Part shown: positions 25,677 through 39,285 of the stretch, piece after piece
Layout of the letters: the number at the start of each line of letters is the position of its first letter
Position numbering within the stretch: position 1 is the first letter of the stretch
Origin: Ampelomyces quisqualis
Taxonomy: Eukaryota > Ascomycota > Dothideomycetes > Pleosporales > Phaeosphaeriaceae
NCBI GenBank assembly: GCA_018398575.1
Contig: JAGTXZ010000002.1
Coordinates: 560,501 to 624,500, forward strand
Direction: 5' to 3'
DNA length: 64,000 nucleotides
The notes under the pieces: model-generated
The model's database searches: none
Told to the model about the DNA's origin: nothing
Seen by the model: the letters and a program-made list of their open reading frames with translations, nothing else
Made by a program: the position numbers and the translations under genes

Positions 25677-26471
25677 TGTTAGGAAAACACAACGTTAGCA
25701 ACATCCGCGACATTAGCGACATTGTTAGAACGGTCGACCAGACAGTTTTCAACTGTAGTCTACGGTGCCTAGCTACCCCTATTTGTTCTAGCCGCCTAAT
25801 TAGACAAAAACGCCCAAATTGATCCACCTGATCTACTAGACCCACCTGCCCCACCCGCGCGATTACGTAATTATTCTAAAAACCTAAAATATAGAGCTTA
25901 ATTCCCTCTTTCAAACGCACTATTCAAAATTTTTATAGCTGCTCTAGTTGCTGAGATGCACAGCAGTAAAGTTTGTAACTTTTTAATGTTCTTTGCTAAG
26001 GCTTGTTTTCGCTATAGCTCTAGCACTTTGACTAGATAATGTATTATTTTTTTTTATAAAGAAATAGTAACTAAAGTGTAGATTTTACTCTAGGACTATT
26101 TTATTTTAATATATTATAGTGTAGGCGTTAAGATCTATTGTGTTGAACATACTTTAAAGTCTTTTTAAAAAAGTTTATAACTTTAACGCGCTATATCTTA
26201 ATAACTAGAGTAGCAAAAAAAATCTGAAAAGTGCATTTTAAAGAGGGAATTCCGCTCTATATTTTGTATTTTTAGGTTACTTACGTAATTATAAAAATAC
26301 AGCTATACGTAAAATTGGCGACATTAGCAACTCTGTTAGATCTAGCGACTCGCTAGCAACTAGAAGTAAGTAGGGCAACTTTAGCAAATTATCTAGTAGA
26401 TAGTATTGCTGTTGGGCTGCTGCAGGTCGCAGCGATTAGGCTAACCAGATTAATCTTAAATTTTCCTAACG
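25677..26471 (-). mobile_element. Short TIR element, copy 4 (795 bp), inverted
   Basis: It starts TGTTAGGAAAACACAACG and ends TTTTCCTAACG, with TSD TT (25,675-25,676 and 26,472-26,473). It is closest to copy 2, and is shorter mainly because it has fewer subterminal repeats near 26,310-26,350. The 65-codon minus ORF (25,657-25,854) matches the one in copy 1 only because the repeat is shared. Confidence 0.82.
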
Positions 26472-26473
26472 TT

Positions 26474-26881
26474 AGATTTCTTAGTGTCTAACTTTTTTGT
26501 TTTAGCACTCTATTACTAGGTTATAACAGTTAATACAGAGTCTTTTTAGGATTCTCTAGGTGTTAGTGCTGTTGCAGCTATTAGGGGAGTTATTAGCGTT
26601 GCCTCTAATACTTCTAGGTTGTTAACAGTTTCTAAGTCTCTATTCTAGCGCCAAACGTAACTTTTACTAAAGTAATCCTAACTGTATATTAATAGGAAGT
26701 TCTAAACCTAAAGGCTTTAGCTATTAGAAGATCTAAGAAATCCTAACTGTGTTTAATAGGTTTAAGATTATAAACAGATCTAATTTAGATAGGGTTCTAG
26801 ACGTTTTAACGCAATCTTTTTAAAAGTAAATTATAATATTATCTAAATGCTATTACTAGCAGAATAAAGTTTTTCTTGTAA
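26474..26881 (-). other. 5' leader of C
   Basis: The remainder between TIR copy 4 and the 5' LTR. No domain seen. Confidence 0.5.
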
Positions 26882-27170
26882 TATAACAACGCAGGTAGGT
26901 ACAGCTATTAGGATCGTATTAGAGGTATATAGAAGTGCGTGTTATATCAGAGATTTTAGATTAGCTATATACCTATAGGTTTTATATAGAAGAATAAGAG
27001 AAACTTGTCTTTTATCTAATATAATAGGCTTATATTTATAGTTAAAGTAGTAACTAAGTTAAAGCTAATTTAAAGCACTTTTAGTGCTGCCTCTACTATC
27101 TCTTGCATAATCTGTTACTAAGCCTTTATAGAGTATTAGATATAACATGTGTTTATATATGCCTATTACA
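26882..27170 (-). repeat. 5' LTR of C
   Basis: 289 bp, same ends as 19,271-19,570. It lacks 11 bp present in that LTR and in the H LTR, so the loss occurred in this copy. Confidence 0.85.
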
Positions 27171-27175
27171 TTTGC

Positions 27176-30100
27176 TAGGCTTAAGAACCTATCTGTCTAG
27201 GTAGTTTAATATGTAAGCACTAGTAATTTCTAGTTATTCTTACCTTATTACGTAGGTCTGCAGGTTACTACATATATCTAGCATCTAGGCGCCTACTATT
27301 AGCTACTATTCTTAGCAGGCTGTAATAGTACGTATATAGTAGGTAGCTTCTTTATATAGTTTTAAGCTAATATGCAATTAAACTAATAATAGCAGAGTAT
27401 TCTATACTTCTATCTAAGCGTCTAGTAGTATTTAGGTATATATATACCTATATATATTAAGCTATAGTATTATTACTATACTATATAGTATCTTTCTATT
27501 ATTAGTAAGTAGTTGCGTTACTAGAATAACTCTTGCTTTCTCTAGTGTAGTCTTATTTTCTAGTAATATACTTTTCTTTGCCTAGCGTTTTTCTTTCTTC
27601 TATAGTAGTAACCTAAATAGGTTTGCACTAGATAAGAAGAGTTGCAACTCTATAACAATTAGAACTACTTATTTATATATAGTAAGGTATCTTCCTATAA
27701 TATAATAGCCTTAAGTCTAATAGTAGTTCTTTTTTAACTACTAACGTTTTCTATATATTAGTTCTATAGGTTTTTAGTTTGTGCTAGCTTATTGTACTTA
27801 TGCTACTATTACGTTTAGATTTCTTTTGTTAACAAGTAAGTAAGGCTACAGATCTAGAAGTATATAGTATTTAATTTCTAGGCTATCTTATTAGGTAACT
27901 TTTTAGTTAGGCTAGTGTAGTAGTTAGTTATACGTCTATTTTAACACTAGAGTTAAGGCTTAAAGATAGTAATATTAGAGTCTAGATAGTTTTTAGTCTC
28001 TGCAGCGTCTTAGTTTTTAGTATGTTAGTTCTAGAGTTACATCTTCTAAGAGCCTAACCTTTACACTAATATCTGTTAGCGCTTATTTTAGTACTTATTT
28101 AGACAGAGATATAGTATACTACTAATATTACTTAAATTTACTACTTAGTATAGAGTATATAGAGTAAGCGCTTGCACTTTAAATATTAAAGAACTATTAG
28201 TAAGAGTAGCAGAAGTAAGTAATATATATAGCGTAACACAGTTTTTACTTTATAGGTATAAGTAGAGTTTTTGTAACATATATAGTCTAATATTGCCTTA
28301 AATTCTGCTAGAGCGTAGTAGTTAGGCTATTTAATTAGATAGCTTCTTGTTCTTAACTGCGTGCTAGCGTATACAATAGTTATTTACTATTAGCATAGAT
28401 AGTTATACGCATAATACAGGTAATTAGGTACTTTTCTATCCTTAACTAATTATTAGCGTACATAACAGTTATCTACTGTTAGCACAAATAGTAGTACGCG
28501 TAATATAAGTAATTAAGTGCCTTTTTATTCTTAACTAATTGTTAGCGTATACAATAGTTATTTACTGTTAGCATAAATAGTAGTGCGCACAATACAGGTA
28601 ATTAGGTGCTTTTCTATTCTCTTATCCTTAACTAAATGTTAGCGTATATAATAGTTATCTACTATTAGTACAAATAGTTATACGCGCAATATAGGCAATT
28701 CTATAGCCTTATACGCAGAAAACTATTTACCTAGTAAGTTGTTATTACAGATCTAGTATACTACTATACTAGTTATATTTGTAGTTTAATTATAAATAAC
28801 GCCTAGTGTATTTTGAATACAACTGTCTCTTGTAATACACTATACTAGCGTGCCTTTATAGATATCTATATTTGCGCCTACCTATTTCTCTTTTTTGTAT
28901 AGTAGTATATACTATTGCATTTACTTTTAAAGCTTAATTTGTGCTCTAATATCTATATAAACAAATTGTAATTAAAGTTATTAATATACTTGTCTATTGC
29001 TAGCGGGTTATAGTATATATATAATAGCTAGTTTGTCCTAATAAGAGTGTACTTGTTTCTAGTTACGTTTAATACTAATATAGTTGTTATGTTAAGAGTA
29101 ATTTATGTTATACTTAACCTTTTGTTAACTATTTCTATTATCTTTCTACGTAAGTTTCTATCTAGCAAAGCTTACTTCAAATTGTTATTTAGTTTAGTTT
29201 TATTTTTTTATAAGCATATCTATTAAGCTACGTTATAGTTATATTAGATAGTAAAGTATGTAATTGTTTAGATAAAGCAACTATTAGCTGCGTTCTATAG
29301 TAGTCTGTTCTGTTATAATATAATTGCTCTTGTAATTTACTATAAGTATTCTTTTACTATAGTTATCTATAGAGAACAGCCTAGTATCTTCTACCTTCTT
29401 ATCTCTTGTTCTACGTTAGAGTATATTAAGTTATATTTCTCTACTATTAGTTGCATTATATTGCATGTACTATCTATTAATAATTATATCTAGTGTTACT
29501 ACAGTAGTGCTATTCTTCTATCTACACTAACTAGTAATTCTAGAGAACTATTATAATATCTCTATAATACCTGTGTACGTAGATAAGAGTTACTAGTATT
29601 ACGCGTTTGTAGTAGTATATAGTGTGTAGTAAAGAGGTTGTATAAGCAGCCTTACGCTATAGTTTTGTATTATAGCGCCTATTATATTAGTAGGTTTGTA
29701 TTCTATTAGGTATATTAAAGTAATAGTAGAGCTATTATTAGATATATAATTCTATTTACTATATCTAACGCTATATACTAGCTGTCTTACTATATTTACT
29801 TCTGTTTATAATTCTTTACTATACGTGTTTAGTCTTAATTAAACGTAAAAGAATATAGTCTATTATATTTGTCTTAATTAATATAATTATTTATATAGTA
29901 TAAAATAGGAACCTTATTATTAAGTATAAGTAGATTCTTTAGTACTAGGTATATAGAGCAAATAATAGTTATTATATTATATACCTTAAATACTTATAGT
30001 ATATATTACTTAGTCTTTATACTATATATATAGTAGTATACGCTTAGTATTCCTATTGTATAATTAATTTAACTATTATTATTAAACGCTATAACTTTGC

Positions 30101-33100
30101 AAAAGGCACTTATATACTTATATTTCTTTCTATTCTTATCTTAGTATTTGTTTTTAATAAATATAAGTATTAGGTGCACCTAAGCTATAGCTCTACTATT
30201 TGCAATAGTTTAAAATAGTTGCGTATAGTTCTTATATTTAAACTCTTACACCTATACGTAATCTTTGCGCTATTTTCTAGTCTTATACTAGTTAGGCGCG
30301 TATTGCACTATATCTTCCTTATAATATTTAGAATTATTATAGCGTTTACCTAATAGCCTTAAGCATCTTATAAAAGAGTATATTTTTACATTTATTCTAT
30401 TTACCTAGTAAAGGTTAAAGTTCTATCTATCTTTGTTATATAAGGTAACAAGGTAGCTAGTTACCTTTTAATAGTAGTATTAGACAAATACTACAGTAGT
30501 ATATATAAAGTCTAGCAACGTAATATATATAGTAACTATATTAAAGAGTAGTATAATAGAATTTAGTAATATGCCTAGTATAGACTATCTAAGTTATCTA
30601 AATAGTATTACTGTTAATACGCTTGTAGTAAAAGTATGCTTATACTAGTTAGTAGTAGTGCACTATTAACTTTAGTCTATAACTGTCTTATATTTAAACG
30701 CTATAAGCGTAAGCTATCTAGAGTTATAGAAGTAGATCTGCGTAAGAAAATTTCTCTTATTTATTATTAAGTAGAATTGTTTTACTATTGTAATATAGTA
30801 GGCCTTACTGTTTATTCTAGTATATATACTATTAAGGGCCCTATATATATAGATATTATTAATAATATAGGTTAGCGCGTACTATTTAGAGTAGTTAAAA
30901 TTCTTTTCTTTTTCTTACGTCTGTCTAAAAGGTTAAAACTCTTCTTTTAGAATATCTATTTGTTCAATAGCTAACAATATATACTATAACGTGTTTTTGT
31001 TATAACTCTTGTATTATAATAGTACTAGCAGATCGCACGCAGCCTAGATAAAATACAACGCGTATAGTGCCTTAGTTACTAGTAGAAGAGACACTACTGC
31101 TACAAATTAGCAAATTACTGCTTTTTGTTCTACGCTAGTCTACTATAATACTTCTGTAAAAGCTCTCTTATTATTAAACTATTTAAGTCTAGTGTTATAC
31201 TTAACCTAGCAGAACCTTTTATTTAACTAGGCATAGCTATTGTCTTCTACTACTAGAACTATAGCACTATTCTAGCCTTTCTTTTGTCTAGAGTATATAT
31301 CTATTAGTATATCTTCTATAAACTCTAATATCTTTATAATTAACTCCTTAAGTAGTAAATATAATATATCTATAGGTAATAACTTATATATATTAAAGTT
31401 ATAGTAATTTTAGCTAAAGTACTCTACTAGATAAATGTAATCCTTGTGTTTTTTATTAAGATAATAACTCTGTTACAAGTGTGTATACTCTTTTGTTTAC
31501 TACAGATATTTATTGCATAAGTTTTCTTATTTATCTAGTAGTACTATGCATTAAGTATAGTGTCTGTTTTTCTTTATACCTATTAGAAGCACTTACTCTT
31601 TATAGTTAGCTAGAATTGCACAAATAGTTAGATAACACTATTACGTCTATTAGTTAGCATACTCTAGTTATATACTATATTTAGTAGCTTCTTTAAGTGC
31701 TACAGTTGCTAGTTAGCTTCTATTCTCTATAGTAACCTTCTATTATTAACGCTATTATTAGTACTTACGCAACAATAGTTTGCCTATATAGTAATAATAT
31801 ACTTTACTCTTTAGAATAGAGTCTAGGAGCTTAGCTGTTAGGATAAATCTAGCTAGTAGTATCCTAAGTATTATTCTGCGTTATTATACCTTATAGTTAA
31901 GATTCCTAATAGTAATATATATTAGCTATACTACTATATTACTAAATATTATAGATAACTGTGTTTTGTCTACTACTAGTATAACTAGTATAAGAGTTAC
32001 ACTATCTAGTAAGCGCTGTTATATTAACTACTACTAATCTTCTAAGTGTAGTTTATAATACACTTTGATAAGATTATTAGGTGTACTTATAAATAAACAG
32101 CTAGGTATGTAAACTATCTTGTTAGTAAATAGGTAATAACTAAGTATAAAGGTAATCTGTAATATAATATCCTAGTATATAAATATATATTAGTTAGGTT
32201 AGAAGTTTAATAACCTAGATGTAATTGCAACGTCCTTATATATCTATACGTTATCTTATAGCCTAGATTAAATATTTAACATAGCCTATTACTATTAGCG
32301 CTCTAATTAGAACTATAGCTATAAATATAGCTTATATAGGTATATATTAGTAAAGAAGCTGTTAATATTACCTAATATGCATTTTATCCTTTATAGCTAT
32401 AATGCAAACGCTAGTGCAAAAAGAAAACTAAAGGGCCCTACTATATTATTTCTATTAGTATTAGTACGCGTGCGCTATTTAGCTGCGTATAGCCTACTAC
32501 TTTACGTCTACTAATTCTAAACCAAATAGTTTACTAGCGTGCTGTCTACTTACTATCTTAAATAGCTTGTCTTATCCTTATATTAACGCTAATATTAAGC
32601 CTATCTACTCTCTTACCTTATATTTAGCTAAAGTATAGTTGCGTTTATATAAAGTGTTGCTATATAAAACAGGTACTGCGTTATCTATAGTAGTATCTAT
32701 TGCGTTATAGCTATTAGAGTTGTACTATTATATTATAGTGTTAGAAGTTATAACTAGTGTATTATTAAGTAGTAGGTAGCAACGCGTCTAGTATTAAGCA
32801 CTATGTTTAACAAGTCTTGCGTACGTTTTAGTGTAAAAGCTACATAGTATGTATATACAATCTATTACTAATTTACTTATATATAACTCTATAGTTTAGG
32901 TATAAAAAGACTAAGTATATAAAAATAGTATTAATATTAGTTACGTAGTGTTAGAGTAGTTACTAGCAGTATCTATCTTGTGCTGTACAGTCTGTTGTCT
33001 ACTATAGTCTACTAAAGTCTACTATAGCTAACAGTTACCTAACCTGTGTATAGAACTATGCTAATAGTTGTAGGCGCAATAACTAAAATTTTTTTTTTCT
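27176..33100 (-). pseudogene. Z: degenerate minus-strand coding tracts
   Basis: This continues the minus-strand tract of 17,777-19,270 after element C. Two segments read well on -: about 27,180-27,640 (KKEKRQAKKSILLENKTTLE and following) and about 31,090-31,500 (LLPIDILYLLLKELIIKILE, then NNKRAFTEVLQQTSVEQKAV). The breaks are almost all TAG/TAA. Between 28,300 and 30,400 coding character is weak and there is a tandem repeat. I cannot name the protein or proteins or fix the ends. Confidence 0.4.
28361..28735. repeat. Tandem repeat, about 95 bp x 4
   Basis: Four diverged units each begin near TTAGCGTATACAATAGTTAT (about 28,361, 28,452, 28,550 and 28,640). Each has a TACTGTTAGCA block and then GGTAATTAGGTGC. 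Differences are mainly transitions. Function unknown. Confidence 0.8.
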
Positions 33101-34266
33101 TTTATATTCTTTATTATACTAACAACTGTTACGTAATTGCACTAGTGCTTACTTATTAACAACTAGGTTAGTTAGGCTAGCTAACACAGCTTAATAAAGA
33201 TTAATATTAATTATAATCTTTATGCTAAAAAATATTAACACTCTAAAATAAGTAAGTTACTGCGTGTTTAGAATATATATATTAGAACCTAAATGTATAA
33301 AAAGGTAAGTATACCTGTAAGTAAACACGTATAAGGTTTAAATGTATAAAAAAATAGACTAGTAGCTCTAGTAGCCTAGTATACAACTTGTACTAAGGTA
33401 GCTAGGCTTAGTATAGATAGAAGTAGGTAGAATAGTGTACTATATATACTATAGGTAAGACTAGTAATAGGTATAGGCAATTACTTAATAGTAAGAAATA
33501 ATAAGTATAATTTATATATAGTATTAACTAATGTTTTAGGCAGCTAGTATATTTAATCTTATCTAGTTTTAAAATGCCTACAGATCTAATTTATATTCTT
33601 TCTCTAGTATAGTATAGAATAGTTTTCTACTAGAGACTACTATTCTAACTTACTACAATGTGTAAATATAATAGAATCTAAATAGTAACAAATACTATTA
33701 ATAAACTACTATACCTTAAACGTATCTACGTTCTGCTTACTCTTAAACTATTAGCGCTAATAAAGTATATAATAGCCTTACTAGCTAGCTATACTTTACC
33801 TCTTACTATAAATACGTTTTTCTAACCTTAAAACTAGAGATAAATTTACCTATATATCTCTAGTCTTAGGGTTAAGGTAATAGTCTTTTGTTAAAACATA
33901 TATAAAATATTATGTTATTTTTATCTATTATAAGACTAAGAGCTACGTCTATAATATATAAAATAAACTATATGTAAGTTATATATATAGCTGCTTCTTA
34001 ACACATAACTTATACTTCTAATTAAATATTACTGTCTTTATATATATATTTCTTACAAGTCTAAGAAACTTAATCTTTTATTATATTTTTATTCTAACAA
34101 AACTAAAACTATACCTATTACGTCTATATGTTTATACAGTTTAAAAATCTAGAACTAAGCTTTACTATATTGTTAGTACTACACATGCGCTACTTCTTAG
34201 CCTACTAGTATAGAAGTAAATTTATATTGTAGATAAACTCTTTAGTAACTGTTTAGATATTATAGC

Positions 34267-34530
34267 TTAACTAAGATACCTTATAACGTGTTTAATAATA
34301 AAGATCTCTATAACAATAGCTATAATAGTATCCTAGTGCGCATATTAATAACTTAGCTTAATATAAGAGCGCTATTGTTATAACAACTTTGTTATATCTT
34401 ATAACACTATTACTTAACTAAGATACCTTATAACGTGTTTAACAACAAAGATCTCTATACTAATAGCTATAATAGCATTCTAGTACGTATATTAATAACT
34501 TAGCCTAACTTAAGAACGTAATTCTTATAC
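34267..34530. repeat. Direct repeat, about 118 bp x 2
   Basis: Two copies start TTAACTAAGATACCTTATAA (about 34,267 and 34,425), spaced 158 bp apart, each ending near CATATTAATAACTTAGC. Confidence 0.8.
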
Positions 34531-35106
34531 TATTAGGTAACTAGATAATATTAGAGATATAACTACAATACACATGCTTTTGTCTATATATTGTTACAGG
34601 CAAACATTAAGAATAATGTTAAGTTATAGTTATTTGTTAGAACTTTTCTCTTCTAGCACTTTTATTAAGCTCTTTAATAGCAAAGCCTACCTAAGTATCT
34701 ATAACCTTTCTTATAACATATACAATGTATTTCTATTAGACTCTAAAAGTAGTAATCTAATATCTAGATATTAAGATATTCTAACTATAACTTACATAAC
34801 CTTAAGTTCTATACTATTACTTAGCTTTATTACAGCTTTAAGAACTTCTACTAACATAAAGAAGTTACGTGTATTAAACTTATCTATGCTAAGATACTAC
34901 TAGCTATTAACAAAAAGGATACCTACTACGCTAGTAGGTATAGCTAAGACCTTAAAGAATACTTATATAAATTGAAATAACAAGCCTACATTTATTTATC
35001 TTAGATGCGCTTAGCAGAAAAGAATATATATAAGAAGTAACGCGCAATACTTTATAAATCTTGTATATAGTATATAAGGTAGCAAACACCTTAAATATAT
35101 TAATCT

Positions 35107-35490
35107 CTATAATTAGGCTCTTTTAACAACTAGTAGCTATAGTTACGTTGCACTATTAGCAACTATTGTTTACTAGAGAATACTACTAGTGCTACACGCA
35201 ACCTACTACTATAGCAGGCTCTTTTAATAACTAGCAGCTATAGTTACGTTGTACTATTAGTAACTATTATTTACTAAAGAATACTACTAGTGCTGCACGC
35301 GATCTACTACTATAGCAAGCTCTTTTAATAACTAGTAGCTATAGTTGCGTTGCACTGTTAGCAACTATTATACACTAGAGAATACTACTAGTACTATACG
35401 CAATCTAATACTATAGCAGGCTTCTTAAATAACTAGTAGCTATAGTTACGTTATACTATCTATAACTATTATCTACTAGAAAGTACTATT
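35107..35490. repeat. Tandem repeat, about 104 bp x 4
   Basis: Four units contain AACTAGTAGCTATAGTTACG, then GCACTATTAGCAACTATT and GAATACTACTAGTGCT (near 35,115, 35,219, 35,321 and 35,427). The fourth is the most diverged. Confidence 0.8.
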
Positions 35491-35999
35491 AGCGTTAATT
35501 GCGAGCTACCTATTACAATAGGTACCTATAGTAACTAATTAGTGCTATAATTATACTAGTATAGGTTTAAGGCTAAGCTTGGATTTTGTTTTATATTAAA
35601 TACTATAAGTAGCTACTAGAGTATTAGCATGCGCAAGAGTATTATCTTTACTATATTAGATAGTAGATTACTCTTTATAAATATGTTTAGTTTTTACTAT
35701 TATTCTACTACTATAACTTTAAGCATATATTATCTAGTTTATAGATAGGTTAAGGTCTAACACTTAACTAGCAATATAGTTATGCCTAGACTATTACAAA
35801 ACATGTTAAAGTTTGCAAATATAAGGTATTGTTTCTATATTTAACACTATAACAACTTACTATATAGGCTACTAGAGCCTTTTACTACTATATGCAACTA
35901 GATAATATAACTAATATCTTCTTAATAACGCAAGAACACCTAGATAGTAACAAAACTAAATACACTAGCTATAATTACGCGCACAATAAGTATCTGCAA

Positions 36000-38900
36000 T
36001 AGAAAACTCTTAAGGCAGCTCTATATAACTAGTATATAGAGTTACAAGCAGCCTTCGTTAATATTACTAATAATATAATTTGCAAAACTATACGTTAACT
36101 TTAGTAATAGCTGCCTAAATACAATAGCTATAAAATACTAGAGTTTAATAACAGATAGCTTACTATATATAAACAATAACACAGCGTGCAGTTACTATAT
36201 AAACAGCTTGCAAAAATAGTAAGTAACTATAGCAGTATAATAGTTAAAAACACTAAGCTTATAATAGAAGAGATTTGCGACGTAGTAAGTAGATACGTGC
36301 CTAAAGATTTATATAATATAGATAAGGCTAGTATATACTAGAAATACTTACTGTAATATATATTAGTAAATAATCTAGAAGCTAGACCTAGACTAGATAA
36401 AGAGTATATAACTAGTGTACTGTATATAAACGTAGATAGCTTAGAGTAAGTGCTTCTATAGTTTATAGAATTCTTAAACTATATAACTTGTATAAATAGT
36501 AAAAAGAACCTAAATATCTATAGTCTTAGTTATATCTATTAGCATAATAATTCTACCTAAATAGACACTAATATTATGCTAGAATAGCTAAAGTAGTTTA
36601 ATAACTATATAAACAGATAAGTATTATTACTAATTAATAAGTTTCTGCCTTATAAACACGCAGTAGTAGAGCTTTAGATAAGCTACTAATTACTACAGAA
36701 CGTTTAGTATATATAGTGTTAACATACTACAGGCTTATTATAGTAATAGAGGTTATAATACTTACTAATATAACAGAGTTATATTCTTGCCTGCAGGTAG
36801 CATAACACTATACTAACTAATAGACTAAAGTATTACCTACGCATAAAAGGCTAAAGTCTACGCCTATTTCTTATACTTTATAGCAGAGAAAAGTATAATA
36901 GATAAATATTCTACTAAAACAATAGATTTTATCTACGCTATTTGCTAGAGATATTGCGCATAGTATAACAAGATAAGAGCTAAGACTATACGCAGTAGCT
37001 AGTAGATCTTAATATATCTAAATATGTACTACAGTATAGCTATATATAGATAACTTCTAAAAGACCTACTATAAGCTTAATAATTTAGTTAACTAGCTTA
37101 AAGATATGCGCGTTATTAATAGTATAGACGTTAAGAGCTTTATTAAGTTACCTAAAGAGCGCAATCCTAGCTACAAAGATCTAGCCTACTTCTTAGACTA
37201 TATTATTGCAATATATAGCCTAAATAAGATAGAAAAGAACTATAAGGTACTATTGCCTTCTAGACTATTACACTATAAAGCAACAGATATAATAGATTAA
37301 TTATAGGTATATATAGATTAGCAAGAGTTTACTATAAATAATAGGTAATATATTAACAAGCTAGAAGCACTGCAACAGGTAACTATAAAATAGACAGCTA
37401 TAGAGCTATAAGACAGATGCTAAAAAGATATATATAATTAGGTAGTAAGACTATACTAATACAAATACAAGAATGCTATAGACCTAAAATAAGATAATAC
37501 TAGGCTATCTATAAGTGTAAAAACTAAGAGTAATATTATAGTATAGTTATAGTTAGAAAAGCGTACCAATACTATACTTAACTAAAATAAGAATAGCTAT
37601 TGCACAAATTATCTTACATAGCCTACAATCTCTAGTATTTTAGCTAGCGCATTAACTAAAATAACTAGATAATATTAGCCTAGTAAATACAAAAATTAAA
37701 GAATAATTATCTAGCACTAACTATGTTAAGCTAAAGACTAGATTAATAATCTAAAGTAGTAGCACATAATCTATGCAACTAAAAGAGTAGAGTTTTTAAA
37801 AAATTATACATGCATAGTAATATCTAGGCAGAATAGTAGTATAGAAAGTTAAGTACTCTAGTATACTAGCACTAAGTAGAAATACTACACTATAAGATAT
37901 ATTAATAAGAGATAAGGCTATTTTACAAAAATACAAGACAATAGATAATAATAGTATTCTTTATAAGATACTACATACTATACACTTTGCAATATTAGTT
38001 ACTAATGCTAAGAGAAAACACCTAAATAGAAGATAACTACTATATTAACAGCAAACTTAGCGTTAAAAAGAAGAAACTAATCTTTTTACAAATAAATCTA
38101 TAGAACGTAGAGTAGAATTATCTAGTTAATAAGACAAACGTCTTAAACTAACGTTAGAATATATAACAGAATTAGGCTGCTGTACACTTTTTTACTAGCT
38201 GCAAGCTACGTGCACTATAGAGATTTATTAACTACTATCTACGCTAATAGCATATAGTCTAGAGCGTTAGATACACTAACAGATAATATAGAATTGCAAT
38301 AGAATAATATAATGCAAAGAAATAGAAGGCAACAGACAGCTTTTCTTGCTAATAGAACTATAGACGCGTAAAAAATTTCTTTATAATTATATATAAACTA
38401 CTAGACGCTAGTATATAACTAAACCTTCTAACACAGCCTTACTATACATTTTTACTAAGGCTAGAGTCTTATAGTTATACCTATAACACTAAAAAAAACA
38501 GATATAAACTATTAAACGCAATACTATAAATCTAAGACTATAGAAGGTATATATATATTGCTAGCTACCTAGAATAGAGTAATAACTATTTAACAAACAT
38601 TATTACACTATATAAAGCTATAGATATTAGAATAAGGCAGTTTATATATAGCTAACAAAGAGGCACTATAGTATGCGCAGGAAATATAAACTTAAATACT
38701 TAAAACAACCTAGCCTACGCTAACGCAAATAAATAGAAGAAGTAACTTACTAGCTATATAGCAAATGTTAACAAATAATATAGAAACTATAATTTACAAA
38801 GAATACTATATAGAAGACTACTTATACTAACTATATATTAGGCAGACAATAATATACCTTAGGAATACAGCTGCAGACAAAAATAGAATAGTATAAACTA

Positions 38901-39027
38901 GAAGTTATGCCTACAAAGCATTACACTAGCAGACTAAGTTAAGCAATTCTACTAATGCAAAAGCAATAAGGCTAATAAGAAATAATATAAATAGTAATAT
39001 AAAAGTTAGAAAGAAATACTTCTAAAC
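36000..39027 (+). pseudogene. Z: long degenerate plus-strand coding tract, part 1
   Basis: One plus-strand frame can be followed for most of this stretch if TAG/TAA are taken as mutated Gln/Trp codons. Examples are a tract near 36,240-36,300 (EEICDVVSRYVPKDLYNI) and the 64-codon open segment at 37,106-37,300 (KLPKERNPSYKDLAYFLDYI). It is rich in Leu, Ile, Lys and Gln positions. It is interrupted by element E; after removal of E (TSD TAAAC/TAAAT) it joins 53,875. No catalytic motif or known domain was recognised. Confidence 0.45.
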
Positions 39028-39285
39028 TGTAACAGGCTGCTACCTAGTTAGTTCTTAGTTACAGAAAGACCTTAGCTTACTAAACTAGAACACTAAAAAG
39101 GTTCTAAACCAAAACGCTAAAAATCCTCTAGGCTAGAACACTAAAAACAGTTCTAGACTAAAGTACTAAAATCCTCTAGACTAGACTGCCTTAAAACTAT
39201 AAAAACCTTTTAAGTAGTAATTAGGATAGAGTACAAATTTACGTCTTTATTTCCTAGTAACTACTCTTAGAGTCTACTTCTTACA
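39028..39285 (+). repeat. 5' LTR of E
   Basis: 258 bp, TGTAACAGGC to TTCTTACA. It contains two imperfect internal repeats built on CTAGAACACTAAAAA. Confidence 0.88.

Larger units (their letters stand above)
19271..27170 (-). mobile_element. LTR retrotransposon C (Ty3/Gypsy), inserted in Z
   Basis: A complete dead Gypsy element on the minus strand, 7.9 kb as found and about 7.1 kb without TIR copy 4. The LTRs are 19,271-19,570 (300 bp) and 26,882-27,170 (289 bp). The TSD is TTTAC (19,266-19,270) and TTTGC (27,171-27,175), differing by one G-to-A change. On -, the bases beside the left LTR are purine-rich (AAGAAGAAGAGTAA), as expected for the polypurine tract, so the left LTR is the 3' one. 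The order on - is gag, RT, integrase, then an antisense ORF region before the 3' LTR. A second copy of its 3' end is at 61,207-62,711 (H). Confidence 0.85.
33101..35999. other. Z central region between divergent tracts, with tandem repeats
   Basis: No coding frame stands out. It separates the minus-strand tracts to the left from the plus-strand tract to the right, as expected for a divergent intergenic region. It is AT-rich with runs of TATATA. Two tandem repeat families lie here and are listed separately. The 66-codon plus ORF at 34,574-34,774 has no supporting evidence. Confidence 0.4.

Noticed and set aside
6088..25854. Related small ORFs starting MGQVG at 6,088-6,291 (+) and 25,657-25,854 (-) as a conserved small protein.
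   Set aside because: Both are the same terminal part of the TIR element, open only because these copies are little mutated. Each runs out of the element at one end and the sequence is not codon-like.
28361..35490. Tandem arrays as CRISPR-like repeats.
   Set aside because: Units are ~95-120 bp without constant short repeats and unique spacers, and the DNA is fungal.
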